Of a stretch of DNA of 64,000 bases, positions 13,826 through 25,437 are shown piece by piece. This DNA comes from Amia ocellicauda (taxonomy: Eukaryota > Chordata > Actinopteri > Amiiformes > Amiidae): the NCBI RefSeq assembly GCF_036373705.1, contig NC_089852.1, positions 34,922,707 through 34,986,706 of the forward strand, read 5' to 3'. Every line of letters begins with the position of its first letter. Position 1 is the first letter of the stretch. Made by a program: the position numbers and the translations under genes. Below the pieces are notes generated by a model. That model made no database searches. It was not told where the DNA came from and saw only the letters and a list, made by a program, of their open reading frames with translations.

Positions 13826-15841
13826 TCACTCCTGAGGAGGAAGAAAGAGGTGAGCAGATCAGTTATTTCTGTTTCCGTTTGCTCATGAGATGCATCTAAA
13901 ATTCGAACAAGACGGAGCTTTTATTTAATTATTATGGGTGTAAGCCCCATGGTCACAGGTGATGTCGACAGTTTCAGGTAGTTTCTTGTAGTCCTGCTCC
14001 TCTTGTTCTGGAGGCAGGGAGACCTGTGGCTCTGCCAGTGCCAACACAATCCTGTCGGTATATGCACGCCGGAAGCTGGTGAATAAACTGCCAGGAAGGC
14101 AACCCAGGAGTCTGAACGACGGGGGAGTCGAGTGATTTTCACAACAAGCGAATGCTGTGAAACTACAGGGTTGTGTGCACCTGTTTTGACAGTGTTGCTT
14201 GTTTGCAAATCTTAAGCTTTGCTGAATACTTCAAGTGAAATTGAGATGAGCTGGTGCTATGGCAAGTAAAGAAAGGAGTGTACCTACCTGATCTTAAAAC
14301 ACACACTCGTCTGTGGGAGACAAACATTGAAAAAAAGTTAATAACCATTATTATGACTGAGGATGAAGATGATTATTCTGGCGAGAGGCAGTAATGTGGC
14401 TGTACCATTCACAGGCAGGATGGCGATGTTGTCCTTCTCGATTCCGTTCTCAATGCAGAACTGTCTGAACTTCTGCAGTAGCTCAGGCCTCAGCTCCGTT
14501 GTGCGGCCTGCCAATAGACATGTGGGTCAGAACCTGCCTGCCTTGGTCCAGACACCTGAGCTGGAGAGCTCTGCACAGGTCCGCACATGTGGAATTATCT
14601 GCTGGTGTTCTGTGGCTCCACAGCATGGAATGTTAATGGATGCATTATAATGTGTGCATTATAAAAGGAACCCAGATATTTGAAGGCACTGTGTGCGTGG
14701 ACAGGGTTTTACTGTGGACTTACTGTAAATCTTGAGCAGGGTGCTGGTGTCCTCGCCCTTGGTTTTGATGGTGTACACCATAGTGTACTCCTCATACTTT
14801 GACTCCACGATACGCATGTCATTGTTGTTGCCCCACCCTGTTAAAAGAGAGACTGTAAGTGCACAGGGTGACAAGCAAGCAACTGGCTTTACACACACCT
14901 CTGAATCGGCAGTTGTCTACAAGTGCCTGTTCTCCTGTCAGTGTCGGGGAGATGCGCTCACTCACGCTGGCTGAAGAAGGTGAAACGGCCAGGGGTCTCC
15001 GTCTTCGTGGCCAGGTGTGTAGCCTGCCAGCAGGTCCCGTCAGCCCTGAGAAGAACAGGGGCACAGACTGATCCACTAACCATCTCTCACCCCAGCATAG
15101 TGGGCATAGACCTTGGAGCTGGCAGTCTTGCCCACCGCAGGACTTTCACCCATTTGATACTGAACATATCACCAAGTTATGAACTAAACATAATAACCAT
15201 CCCTTTCCCTTCAGCACCACAAGAACACCCGTGCTCACAGCTCTAATACAGGCATCACAAGTTTCTGATCACTCTCTCTCACTTTGTCTCCATCTCTTTC
15301 TCTCCACTCTCAATGTCTCTCTCTCGCTCTGAACTCACTTCTTGCTGCTATAGCTCATGTCCAGGTCACCCCCTGCAGTGGGTGTGAACACCACTACCCC
15401 CTGCTTCATAGCCGTCTTCTTTGCCACAAACCATGGTGCATTGGTGGCAAATCCAATCAGGTACCATTTCCCTGAAAACTGGAGAGATACAGACAGTCAG
15501 CCTAATTTACAGCAGTAACAGCCCTAGAGCTCCGTGTCCCAGCTGCATACAGTCCATGTTTTGACATTATCGTTTTGTTTTCAGTTTAAATAATCTGGAT
15601 CCACTAAATATAGAACACTCCATACTTTTAGGCTTTGGAGTGTGGGAGTTATTGTCTACATCAGATTATTGGGGTGTTAGCAGCCACTCGGGCCGCATGT
15701 GAAATACGTATGTGTAAGTATACATAAACAGAGCAGGAGACGTACCTTCTGCAGGTTGAAGTCTTTCTGTGGCTGGACATCGGCCGAGGTGGCCAGCACA
15801 CAGAGCAACACCCCCAGGGCAGTCAGCAGCATGCTTGTCAT
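13826..15841 (-). CDS. Secreted lipocalin, prostaglandin D synthase-like
   Basis: Exons on the minus strand: 15746-15841, 15339-15478, 14966-15045, 14724-14837, 14413-14507, and a last exon opening at 13831. The signal peptide is MTSMLLTALGVLLCVLATSA. The lipocalin GxW motif is SGKWYLIGFATN, followed by MSYSS, GTCWQ, RWGNNNDMRIVE and a C-terminal helix (LLQKFRQFC). The shortest model ends ILP-E-stop at 13826 and gives 176 residues. Using the donor seven bases further on (exon 5 to 14406) would instead read through about 57 more codons of the last exon, so the C-terminus is unsettled. The position of the catalytic cysteine of mammalian PTGDS is glutamine here (MKQGV), so it is probably a carrier of small hydrophobic ligands, not a synthase. 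Its own AATAAA is at about 13540. Confidence 0.85.
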
Positions 15842-15947
15842 GGTTAAGCCTCTTCTTTGGCGTTTGGGGAGTTGTCAGAGAGAGTGGAGTTGCTGCTATC
15901 AGAAAGGAGAGAGCTCACTGTTGTACCAGCTCACTGAAAAAGCCCTG

Positions 15948-15955
15948 TATTTATA
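15948..15955 (-). promoter_or_regulatory. TATA box of the lipocalin gene
   Basis: TATAAATA on the minus strand, about 107 bases upstream of the ATG at 15841. Spacing and sequence fit a TATA-driven, tissue-specific promoter with a short 5' UTR. Confidence 0.6.
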
Positions 15956-15959
15956 CCAG

Positions 15960-16870
15960 AGTTTGGCTTACATAAAGGTGCACCCCTCCCCTAAATCCAT
16001 CCCTCCCATCCCATCTCAACACACACACACACACATGCCCACCCCACTGTGCATGTTGAATTAATTACAGGCATTGCATAATGGCATGCTTTGCACCCCT
16101 ACCTAGATAGTAATCAAGCTGCTGATACCATGGGGTTGTGGGGACTTCAGGATGTCCACATGTGATGTTTGTTATCTCTCTCTAACCCACAGTCGACATC
16201 TCAACTGGGGATTTTACATTCAATTGGAGGAGGGATTCTTTCCAGCACACACAGTACAGTTCATGGCAGTAATTGATTAAAAAAACCTCCCCCCCAAAAA
16301 AAATAAAGTAAAGCTAATTCCCTGAAGGACTCTCTCCTCCTTTCCTGTATTACTTTCATAACCAAAATAATAAATACATAAATATCAACTTATTTCAGGG
16401 ATCAGCCAACATTTATATTACAGCACTAACCTGCTCCATAGCTGTCTGACAGGCATTCGTAACTGGAATCTGTTAGCTATTGAGCACAGAAGAAAATCTG
16501 GAATCCATGCTGAAACCGTATGGGATGTCTCTTACTGTTTTCCATGTGACAGCATGACTTTGAAAGCTGTACTGAGCTGCTGGTCACAAACGCTATAGGG
16601 AACAAACTGTCTGTGGTTTATAAGTGAGTCCAAAACAAGAAAGCCTGATATCTGCCAGTGCACATATAACTGCACTTTGTACCTAGATATCACTCCTGCT
16701 TCATTTTGCAATTACTCTTTAAAATGTGAATGGTTTTAAAAGTCATAGTATGGCCCCTGTTTTACTCTTTATATTTTTGACACCATAAATTACATCACTG
16801 CTGGGTATTTGTGGTTCTGTTCAAAGTTAGATTTTTTGTCCTGCTGTCACAAGCAGCTAGGGCTGATAAT

Positions 16871-16880
<10 letters not shown>
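15960..16880. other. Intergenic, upstream of the lipocalin gene
   Basis: No exon or recognisable repeat apart from a short (CA)n at about 16020-16034 and an A-rich run near 16280-16310. A (TA)n run at 16873-16904 leads into the MITE that follows. Confidence 0.5.
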
Positions 16881-16902
<22 letters not shown>

Positions 16903-16906
<4 letters not shown>

Positions 16907-17138
16907 CTCTGGAAAAAATCAAGAGACCGCTGCAAAATAATCAGTTTCTCTGGTTTTACTATTTATAGGTATGTGTTTTGGTAAAATTAACATTTTTGTT
17001 TTATTCTATAAACTACTGACAACATTTCTCCCAAATTCCAAATAACAATATGAATGGAATGGAGTGGCTGCCATACATGTAGTGAAACTGATTTAAGAAA
17101 GAATTGCAGTGGTCTCTTAATTTTTTCCAGAGCTGTAT
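16903..17138. mobile_element. Tc1/mariner-type MITE
   Basis: The two ends are inverted copies: AGCTCTGGAAAAAATCAAGA at the left and the reverse complement of AGCTCTGGAAAAAATTAAGA at the right, each continuing through GAGACCNCTGCA. The element is about 235 bases, has no coding capacity, and sits in a TA-rich target, as expected for Tc1/mariner insertion at TA. A non-autonomous element. Confidence 0.85.
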
Positions 17139-17253
17139 ATATAAGAAAAATGTATTAATTTTGTAGCCGCACTCTCACTTACTCGGTTTTTAGACCAGAC
17201 TTTTGTATAATAAAAAATAGTTTTATTGAATCACATCACAATGCATTTCGACA

Positions 17254-18543
17254 CTAGAACATAAGAACATAAGAAGTGTCCAATCGAGAGGAGGTCATTC
17301 GACCCATCGTGCTCGTTTGGTGTCCATTAATAACTAAGTGATCCAAGGATCCTATCCAGTCTGTTTTTAAATGTCCCCAAATTGTCGATTCAGCCACATC
17401 GCTTGGGAGTTTGTTCCAGATTGTGACGCCTCTCTGTGTGAAGAAGTGTCTCCTATTTTCCGTCTTGAATGCCTTGAAGCCCAATTTCCATTTGTGTCCC
17501 CGGGTGCGTGTGTCCCTGCTGATCTGGAAAAGCTCCTCTGGTTTGATGTGGTCGATGCCTTTCATGATTTTGAAGACTTGAATCAAGTCCCCACGTAGTC
17601 TCCTCTGTTCCAGGGTGAAAAGGTTCAGGTCCTCAGTCTCTCAGTAGGACATTCCCTTCAGACCTGGAATAAGTCTGGTTGCTCTCCTCTGAACTGCCTC
17701 TAGAGCAGCGACATCTTTCTTGAAGTGTGGAGCCCAGAACTGTCCACAGTATCCAGATGAGCTCTAACTAGTGCATTGTACAGTCTGAACATCACTGCCC
17801 TTGATCTCAATTATACACTTTTGATAATATACCCTAACACTCTGTTTGCATTTTTTATTGCTTCCCCACATTGTTTGGATGGAAAAGTGAGGAGTCCACA
17901 TAGACTCCTAGGTCTTTCTCATGCGTTACTTCATCTAGTTCTGTTCCTCCCATGTAATTATAGTGGACATTTTATTGCCTGTATGTAATACCTTGCACTT
18001 GTCCACATTGAATTTCATCTGCCAGGTGTCGGCCCACAACTGAATATTATCTAAGTCCCTCTGAATAGCCTGTGCTGCCAAGATTGTATCTGCTGAGCCA
18101 CCTATTTTAGTATCATCTGCAAATTTGACAAGTTTGCTAACTATCCCAGAGTCCAGATCATTATTATAGATTAGAAAAAGCAAAGGCCCTAGTACTGATC
18201 CCTGTGGAACTCCACTAACAACCTCACTCCAGTTAGAAGTGACTCCTCTAATCGACACCCTCTGTTTTCTATACATCAACCAGCTCATAATCCATCTACT
18301 TACATTACCCTGAATACCTACAGCTTCCAATTTGAGGACCAGTCTTTGGTGTGGAACCTTATCAAAAGCTTTCTGAAAATCTAATATATCATATCATATG
18401 CTTTCACATGATCTACAGCTGCAGTTGCATGTTCAAAAAATTTGAATACATTAGTAAGACATGATCTGCCTCATCTAAACCCATGTTGACTATCTCCAAG
18501 AATATGGTTTTCATTAAGATGCTCCTCTATTTTCTGTCTAACA
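17254..18543 (-). mobile_element. LINE fragment, CR1/L2-like, copy 1 (3' part)
   Basis: Read on the minus strand, the segment encodes the second half of a non-LTR reverse transcriptase: [13 protein letters not shown], then the FADDTKIGG catalytic motif, LWADTWQMKFNVDKCKV, and a 3' domain with KIMKGIDHI and GVTIWNKLPSDV. It ends in the tail TTCTTATGTTCTTATGTTCT. The frame is broken between the two parts near 17590-17930. It is cut off at the 5' side at about 18543, where similarity with the second copy stops. Family assignment is from motif memory (CR1/L2/Rex1 group). Confidence 0.85.
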
Positions 18544-18837
18544 TCAATACACTTTTTTTTTCTAAATGCGCACACTGCAGTCAAAACATGAATAACTCCA
18601 CGAATATACAGCATCACAATAAATGCTGCTCCGCTGATAATGTCCGTGAATCATTATTTTGGTGGATGTGCTGCATTATTGCACTCTGTACTGCAGTAGC
18701 ATCGTGTATTGATCAGTAGAGTAAAAGTACTCCGTGACATTTGGATCTGCGTTTCACTCGCAATGTGTTCACAGCATTGGCACAAACCCACAAATGATCT
18801 GTCATTCCCAGTATTACTGATGACCCTGAATCAGTCA

Positions 18838-19172
18838 TCTTCAAACTCCCAAAAGATCATGAGGAAACTCAATAAAGGTAAACTAAATAAGGTAAGCCTA
18901 ACTAAATATGGACAATGTACTTACAATGTGCATGGTGTTCCCTATATGCAAACAACTTCATTTAAAAATAAATAAAATTAAAAGCACAGCGTACATTTTT
19001 AAATGTCAGAATAACTCCCAAAAGATCATAAGGAAACTAATTAAAGATAAACTAAATAAGTACTACATGTACTATCTCAGGCAAAGATAAAACTAAAAAA
19101 GGTAGGTCTAACTAAATTAGGACAATGTACTAACAATGTACACAAGGGTTTCCCTTCTCATGCAAACAACTT
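18838..19172. repeat. Diverged tandem duplication over the end of the SAMD3-like gene
   Basis: The block 18842-18962 (AACTCCCAAAAGATCAT..., GACAATGTACTTACAATGT, GCAAACAACTTCATTT) recurs at 19014-19180 with about 10-15% change and a small insertion. The second copy contains the last codons and stop of the SAMD3-like frame plus its 3' flank, so the first copy is a duplicated gene tail. Confidence 0.75.
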
Positions 19173-21874
19173 GATTTTCAGCTGCTGTACCTTTGCATTC
19201 AGCTTGTGCCCATCGAAATTCATTATGACCTTCTGGAAAAACTCAAAGGTGTACTTGAGGTTGTCTGGGAAGCTTAGATCAAGGGAATAAATGAGCCCAA
19301 ACAGCATGATGAACCCCATGATGACACTGCCCACATTGCTCAGGACTTTGATGCCTTCAATCACAATTCCCACATCCTCTGCCTCCCCATCTCCATCTCT
19401 TCGGATCATGTAAATCCCCATGACTGTGACTGCGATGTCCCTCTCTGCATCCTCAGTGGCGGAGGCCTGAACAACAACACAAACACAGGACACTTGTGTT
19501 AAATAAAATGCCACACACCACAAACCAGAAACTATATAAAAGATAAAAAGGCATTCTTAGATCATCAATTAGCAGTTTATAGATGCAGACTAGATGGTCA
19601 GTTCATCGGTTGTTGGGGTCAAAATCAGATGTAATTTGCCAAATCACATTTTCGTGCAATTGCTAGACGGACGTAGCCTGTCCCGTAGCCCGAAAAATTA
19701 ATCTAGCCGTGGGTAGTGATGTGTGCCATAGGATTTTCTCATTATAAATAGTGTGCCTTGGGAGAAATAAGAATGGGTAACACTGTTTTAACGCTACATG
19801 GGGAACATATTGTGATAAACTTACCAGATATTCCTTGAAGAAAGCATCTGGATCTTCATTAAGGTAAATGACAAGGCTTCTCAGGATGCACTCCCTCCTG
19901 GTGTTGATGTTGTCACACTAAAATCAAGACAGAATTTAGCCAAATGTGGGTGTGACAGTGGCACAGGTAGGAGAGCAGGTTGTCTGAAGACCAGAGGGTC
20001 GTATCTGTTGAGGAGTCCTTCCGTGAGAAACACCTTACCCCTAAATGCCCCAAATGAACCTCGCATGATTTACACAGCCATTGGTGTGAGTGGGTGAATG
20101 AAATGCAAAAACTGTAAAGCACTTTGGATAAGAGCACTATATGAACAGGCCATTCACCATTTATCAAATGTGTTTAAATGAGCAGTGATGGACAAGAAAA
20201 CCTTACAATAACCAGCCCAGTACAATGAAAAGGATGTTATATGCATTTCTACTAACCAAATCTATGATTGCCAAGATGTCCTTGATCCTTTGCCCCTTCA
20301 CTCCTCCTTTTCTCTTGAAGATCTGTATCAGCTTGTCTGAGAAGTGGTCCAGCTGTGACATGAACTTTGATTGCAGTGGCTTGGTGGTGATCCACAAGAA
20401 CTCTGCATTCACCTGAAAAATATTTTTTAACAAAATACAGTAATTTGTTACTTGTTAGTTATAATTACTAGCATATAACGATGTAGGATTATTGGCAAAT
20501 TCAAATTGTGCAGCCATTAATCATCATGGACAATAATAAAAATTGTTAACACATACGAACATACACATTTAGTTACTTCATTCTGCTGAAACTGGGCAGG
20601 CCATCTGTTTTTGAACTCTCCTATCATGGGCCTCTGCTCCACAATCTCTAGTCTGTGGGAGAAGGTTTTTTCCATTTTTGATTTTATCACCACTTCATTA
20701 TCACGCTTTTTCAGTTCTGACAATAAATCAATTCTCTCATTCTCTAAGCTTTCTGTGGTTTCACCTTTTGGGTGCAGAGGAATGTAGTTAACTTCAGCCT
20801 TTCTAGGTTTCTTGATGTTGGCTGCAGCTTTGCTTTGGCCTTCTCATTTGTGCTTCAAGGAGTTCACACGGATTTCAGGATGTCCGAGTCACCCAAGCTT
20901 TGTTCAATAGTTTAGCATTTTATATTTAAGTGACTGTTTCCTTCCCCAAAATCCTGTCATGGATCCCAGCTCCCCCAAACAAGGATGGGCCCTTGTCAAA
21001 GCTGCTGCTACATCTTCACACTGATAGTCTTTTGGGTACTTTGTGTATTTCATCATTTCTTAGACTAGGCCATCAAGGATAACTCCTTTCAGCTTTGGGA
21101 CAGGGTTGAAGTATGTTCCATTTGTCTCAAACTCTATTATTTTGGTTTAGCTCAAATTCAGCCTCATAGGTGAGTTTAGGGACTACAAAAACAGAGAGCC
21201 AGGAGGAGAATAATGAGGGCTGAGTTTCTGGGGATGAATGCGGGGCTGACGTGCACAGCGTATCATCGCTGCAGGATGAGGCTATTGACGAAGCAGGGAT
21301 TTCAGGCTCTGGGCAAGTGGTAATTGAGGTCTCATTAGATGAGTCTACTGTTTACAAAGTGATGCAGGGCTCTACAGGTGACAAGATAGGAATGTATATT
21401 ACTTTCAGTGTGCTTTTATGTTCAATTTCAAAGACAGAAGTTAGGTTCATGAACTCGTTACAGTCAGCATCCATGTATTGCAACCGGAAGTCCTCTTTTA
21501 ATTGAAAGAATGTCTTTACTATTGTATGTAGTTCCTCCACTGTTGCTGGAATTCCAGAATCCAGGGGCAGTTTTCTTGAGTCAGACAAATCACCAAAGAT
21601 GATCCGCAGAACATCCGGACCTGCCATTATGGAACACCTGTAATCTGGAGCAGAAACAAAGGAAAAAGGAGAACAAGTTTGAAGTTTGCTGTTTACCATG
21701 ACTTTTGTATGTGTGTTTTAGTAGCTTATTCCATGTATTAAACATACACAAGCAATCTGAGTATGGACATGGATAGCGATAACTGCCCCTAAAATGCCCA
21801 TGAGTCTGCATAAAATGTTGCAACAACACATACCTGCTAGCTAGTTCTAAACTGCACTCTTTGCACTGCCACAT
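19158..21874 (-). pseudogene. SAMD3-like fish family gene with C2H2 N-terminus, decayed
   Basis: Minus-strand exons can be followed at 21697-21874 (two C2H2-like units: MWQCKECSLELASRYVLLQH and CPYSDCLCMFNTWNKLLKHT), 21644 down to about 21180 (PB1-like fold: AGPDVLRIIFGDLSDSRKL, EDFRLQYMDADCNEFMNL), about 20575-20830 (EVNYIPLHPKGETTESLE), about 20259-20413 (LQSKFMSQLDHF), 19825-19917 (RRECILRSLVIYLNEDPDAF) and 19158-19466 (EDVGIVIEGIKVL, PDNLKYTFEFFQKVIMN, stop at 19158). This order matches the large fish family annotated as sterile alpha motif domain-containing protein 3-like. Between about 20830 and 21180 the expected frame has at least three stops (after GLV, after KMLNY, and after LKHK) and a frameshift, so the copy is probably dead. 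The family's function is not known to me. Confidence 0.75.
19945..20165. mobile_element. Short L2/RTE-type 3' tail element
   Basis: The end reads GTAAAGCACTTTGGATAAGA, then GCACTATATGAACAGGCCAT and CACCATTTAT. This is the common fish non-LTR tail pattern in which GTAAAGCGCTTTGGATAAAA precedes a TATAAATG-like motif. It lies in an intron of the SAMD3-like gene. The start is uncertain. Confidence 0.5.
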
Positions 21875-21899
21875 TCATAATCCTGAAAAGGGAGACTAA

Positions 21900-23140
21900 A
21901 GAGAATTAGCACATATCACATTGAACAATACAGTGATGCATGATACAATGATACAGATCAGCTTGTGCTAGCATTGAGCAAGTAGCCTATTACTTACTAT
22001 CACTAGGAGGTTGCCACTAGCTTGGTAATGCTGATCAAACTATGAAAGATGAGATAAATATATTAGAGGCGTGAGTACAAGTGGTAGGAAACTTGGATGT
22101 TCATCTACAAGTCTAATTGCATTAGAGTATTGTATTCGCCCCCAAACAAACCTGATAAATGTTAACATTTAGTATGGACTAGCCATAGGCTGGAGTTTTG
22201 AAATTCCCGAGGAGGAGGGGGAGGGGGGGCTGAGTTACTAAAATAATTAGCAAGAGGGGGGGAGGATGAGGATGTTTTCTCCGGTAGGAGGGAGGGGGAC
22301 GGTGCTTTCTCCGGTAAGAGCGGGGGGGCTAACGGAGTTTTAACCGGTAGGAGGGGGCGGGGTCTCAGCCGTGTAGTTTAGCGCCTATGGGACTAGCAAT
22401 CGTTTAACTGCAATACTGAACCTATATATACATACTTGCATTTTTTACATTTCCTTAAATGGGATAATATGTGGGAATATACCACACTACTTAGCATTGT
22501 ATATTAAACAAGCGTGAATTCGCAATAGCTGCGACCACGTTAGACGTGCATGCAATTTTTGTGCACAAACCGACATACCTAGTGTTAACCTTGTGTTTTC
22601 GGTCCATTTCATTAACAAGACGTTTCAGAAAGTGGCAGAAGATTCTAAGAAAGGTTAGCTAGCTAGGTATCATTAATAATCAATGCTATAACCTAGGCTG
22701 TTGTACAGTACCTAGCCAGACTAGCCAGCTAGCCTGCCAACTCGGACTTGACTGAAAGTAAAAACGGTGCAAAATTCGCATAGTTTAATGGTTGTTGCAC
22801 ATATTTCGGTCAATATTACGGAATGCACGTTATGCACATAGCGAGGTACATTGTAAACTACTGCACTTCCACCTGCAGTGCCTCTTCAGTTGCAGCCGGA
22901 AGGTGAAGGCGCACAACAAACACGAGAGAAACGGCGAGGCCGCATTGTGCGCAAAGGCCGTTCTCTCAATTAAACTAATTTATTTTGCGTTGATCTAACT
23001 TAAATACATCTCATAGGTGAAACTGTTAATGCATTTTATGTTACACCCATTAAATATACATACATACACTTTTTAAATCGATTTATTTAAATAAAGCAAA
23101 CAATATTTAAATATGTCAGGTCTTAAGAAGGGCTTGAATC
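21900..23140. other. Non-coding region upstream of the SAMD3-like gene
   Basis: No credible exon. It contains a G-rich repeat cluster at 22205-22370, described separately. Otherwise it is unremarkable AT-rich sequence. Confidence 0.45.
22205..22370 (+). repeat. G-rich degenerate tandem repeat
   Basis: Units of the form CTCCGGTAGGAGGGAGGGGG recur at about 22278, 22308 and 22342 (the last as AACCGGTAGGAGGGGGCGGG), with further GAGGAGGGGGAGGGGGGG upstream. Several runs of four or more G within 40 bases could form G-quadruplexes. Confidence 0.6.
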
Positions 23141-23144
23141 ATTT

Positions 23145-23284
23145 TCTTGAATGATTTCAAATAATAAATCCACAAACATATCCATGTGTAGAGTCAAATT
23201 GATTTCAGCAAAAAATTATCCGGACCCCATGAGGCCTCATTTGAACAAATCCGGCCCACTACCTAATATGAGTTTGACACCCCT
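23145..23284 (-). mobile_element. hAT-like terminal fragment
   Basis: On the minus strand it begins CAGGGGTGTCAAACTCATAT, then has GGGCCGGATTTGTTCAAATG and GGGGTCCGGATAATTT. The CAGGGGTGTCAAACTC terminus is typical of hAT (Charlie/Tip-like) non-autonomous elements. Only one end is recognisable. It cuts the 3' side of LINE copy 2. Confidence 0.6.
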
Positions 23285-25435
23285 GTTTTAAATTCTACAC
23301 TTTTGACAATATACCCTAACACTCTGTTTGCCTTTTTTATTGCTTCCCCACATTGTTTGGATGGAGAAAGTGAGGAGTCCACGTAGACTCCTAGGTCTTT
23401 CTCATGCGTTACTTCCTCTAGTTCTATTCCTCCTATAGTGTAATTATAGTGGACATTTTTGTTACCTGCATGTATTACCTTGCACTTGTCCACATTGAAT
23501 TTCATCTGCCAGGTGTCGGCCCACAACTGAATATTATCTAAGTCCCTCTGAATAGCCTGTGCTGCTGAGATTGTATCTGCTGAGCCGCCTATTTTAGTAT
23601 CATCTGCAAATTTGACAAGTTTGCTAACTATCCCAGAGTCCAGATCATTAATATAGATTAGAAAAAGCAAAGGCCCTAGTACTGATCCCTGTGGAACTCC
23701 ACTAACAACCTCACTCCAGTTAGAAGCGACTCCTCTAATCGACACCCTCTGTTTTCTATACATCAACCAGTTCATAATCCATCTACTTACATTACCCTGA
23801 ATGCCTACAGCTTCCAATTTGAGGATCAGTCTTTGGTGTGGAACCTTATCAAAAGCTTTTTGAAAATCTAAGTATATCATATCATATTGTTGCAGTGTGC
23901 GAGGCAAGGCTGGGGTCAGGGTGGGTCTTTCAGTGGAGGAGACTACAAACCTCTCCTCCAAGGGGGGGGGGGGGGGGGTAGCAAGGTGCATAGGAGGGTG
24001 AGAAGACAACGGAGAGAGGTGAGCGCGAGAGCAGGAGAAAGAAGGTTGAAGCTCATAGTTGACGGATTCACTGGCTTGCGACCCTTTTTCTGGACCTAGA
24101 CCATTCTCCCTCTTGAACCCCGGACTGTCTGACAACCCCCCACCGGTAACGAACTTTGATTACGGACTGTGACTACGAACCTGCCTTATCCCTTTTTGCT
24201 TCTGTCCACTCAGTGTTCGGCTCTACCGACCTGGGCATTTACTGTTATTGTTATTGTCTTTGTAGTTAGTTATTGGGTATGTTTAGTTTAGGTTTTGTTT
24301 TGCTTTTTGACCCTGTGCCTGCCATTAAGGGAAGCCATAAAGCAACAGCAAGCCTGTTTTGTACCCTCTGCCTGCCTCCGTACTGTTTCAAGACCAGACC
24401 CTGCCTACATACAGCCCTTTCTTGTGATAGTCCCCAACCCGTTACAATATGCTTTCACATGATCTACAGCTGCAGTTGCGTGTTCAAGAAATTCTAATCA
24501 ATTAGTAAGACATGATCTGCCTCGTCCAAACCCATGTTGACTATCTCCAAGAATATGGTTTTCATTAAGATGCTCCTCTATTTTCTGTCTAATAATTTTT
24601 TCCAACATTTTACAAGTGATGCAGGTGAGACTGATTGGTCTGTAATTTCCTGGCTCAGTTTTGTCCCTTTCTTGTGGATTGGTATGACATTTGCTGTCTT
24701 CCAGTCAGTTGGCACATCCCCTGTTCTAAGTGTCATTTGCAATATTTGAGTTAGCGGCCAATAAATAATTTCCCTAATTTCTTTAAGTACTGTTGGAAAT
24801 GTACCATCTGGCCCAGGTGATTTGTTTGTTTTTAATTCTGCTAGTCCCTTTAGTACCTCCTCCTCATTTATCCTGATCTCTCTTAGGATTTGAGTGGGCT
24901 GATTGTTAACCTGTGGCATGGTATCTGTTTTTTCTTTAGTTAAAACCTCTGTGAAATACTCATTTAGAACATTTGCCACATATTGTTCATTTTCCAAGAT
25001 ACCTCAATTTTTGCCCTGTATCTGTTTCACGTCCTCCTTTATTGACTTCTTGCTGTTGTAATATTGAAAAAAGCTCTTTGCATTAGTTTTAGCTCCAAGA
25101 CTGGTTTCTTTCCATTTCCCTCTTTGCTTTCCTGGTCCCTTTCTTAAGATATCTTTGCAGTTCAACATATTCTTTATTTTGTTTAGTCTCCATCCCTTTT
25201 GTATGCCCTATACATAGTTTTCATTCTCTTTATATATTTTTTGCATACTTCTATTAAACCATTTTGGCCAATGTTTGTTGGTCCTCAATTTGCTAAGTTT
25301 TGGTACAAATTGCTGCTGAGCCTCAAGTAGTATATTCTTAAAATATAACCATCCATTTTCAACTGACTCTGTATCCAGTGTGCTCTAGTCTACCTCTTCC
25401 AAGTGCCACCTTATACCTTCAAGGTTTGCAAGGTT
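23285..25435 (-). mobile_element. LINE fragment, CR1/L2-like, copy 2, split by a solo LTR
   Basis: Same family as the copy at 17254. On the minus strand, 24997-24578 encodes the reverse transcriptase fingers (LKTNKSPGPDG, WKTANVIPIHKKG), and 23886-23285 encodes the palm and thumb ([45 protein letters not shown]). The LTR at 23888-24446 interrupts it. The part upstream of 24997 is the decayed 5' coding region. The 3' tail seen in copy 1 is absent, cut by the hAT-like fragment. Confidence 0.85.
23888..24446. mobile_element. Solo LTR inserted in the LINE (fossil)
   Basis: The 559-base insert has TG...CA ends (TGTTGCAG at one end, GTTACA at the other) and is flanked on both sides by ATAT. LINE copy 1 carries the uninterrupted site (CATATCATATGCTTTC at about 18390-18405), which confirms a 4-base target duplication. 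There is no internal coding region, so this is a solo LTR left by recombination. Orientation and family (Ty3-like or endogenous retrovirus-like) cannot be fixed by eye. It is younger than the LINE that it splits. It includes a poly-G run at about 23961-23978. Confidence 0.75.
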
Positions 25436-25437
25436 GA

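Noticed and set aside
13920-14208. Minus-strand frame of 95 codons in the lipocalin intron
   Set aside because: It lies between exons of the lipocalin and resembles a short interspersed repeat, but no ends or target duplication could be fixed, so it was not listed as an element or gene.
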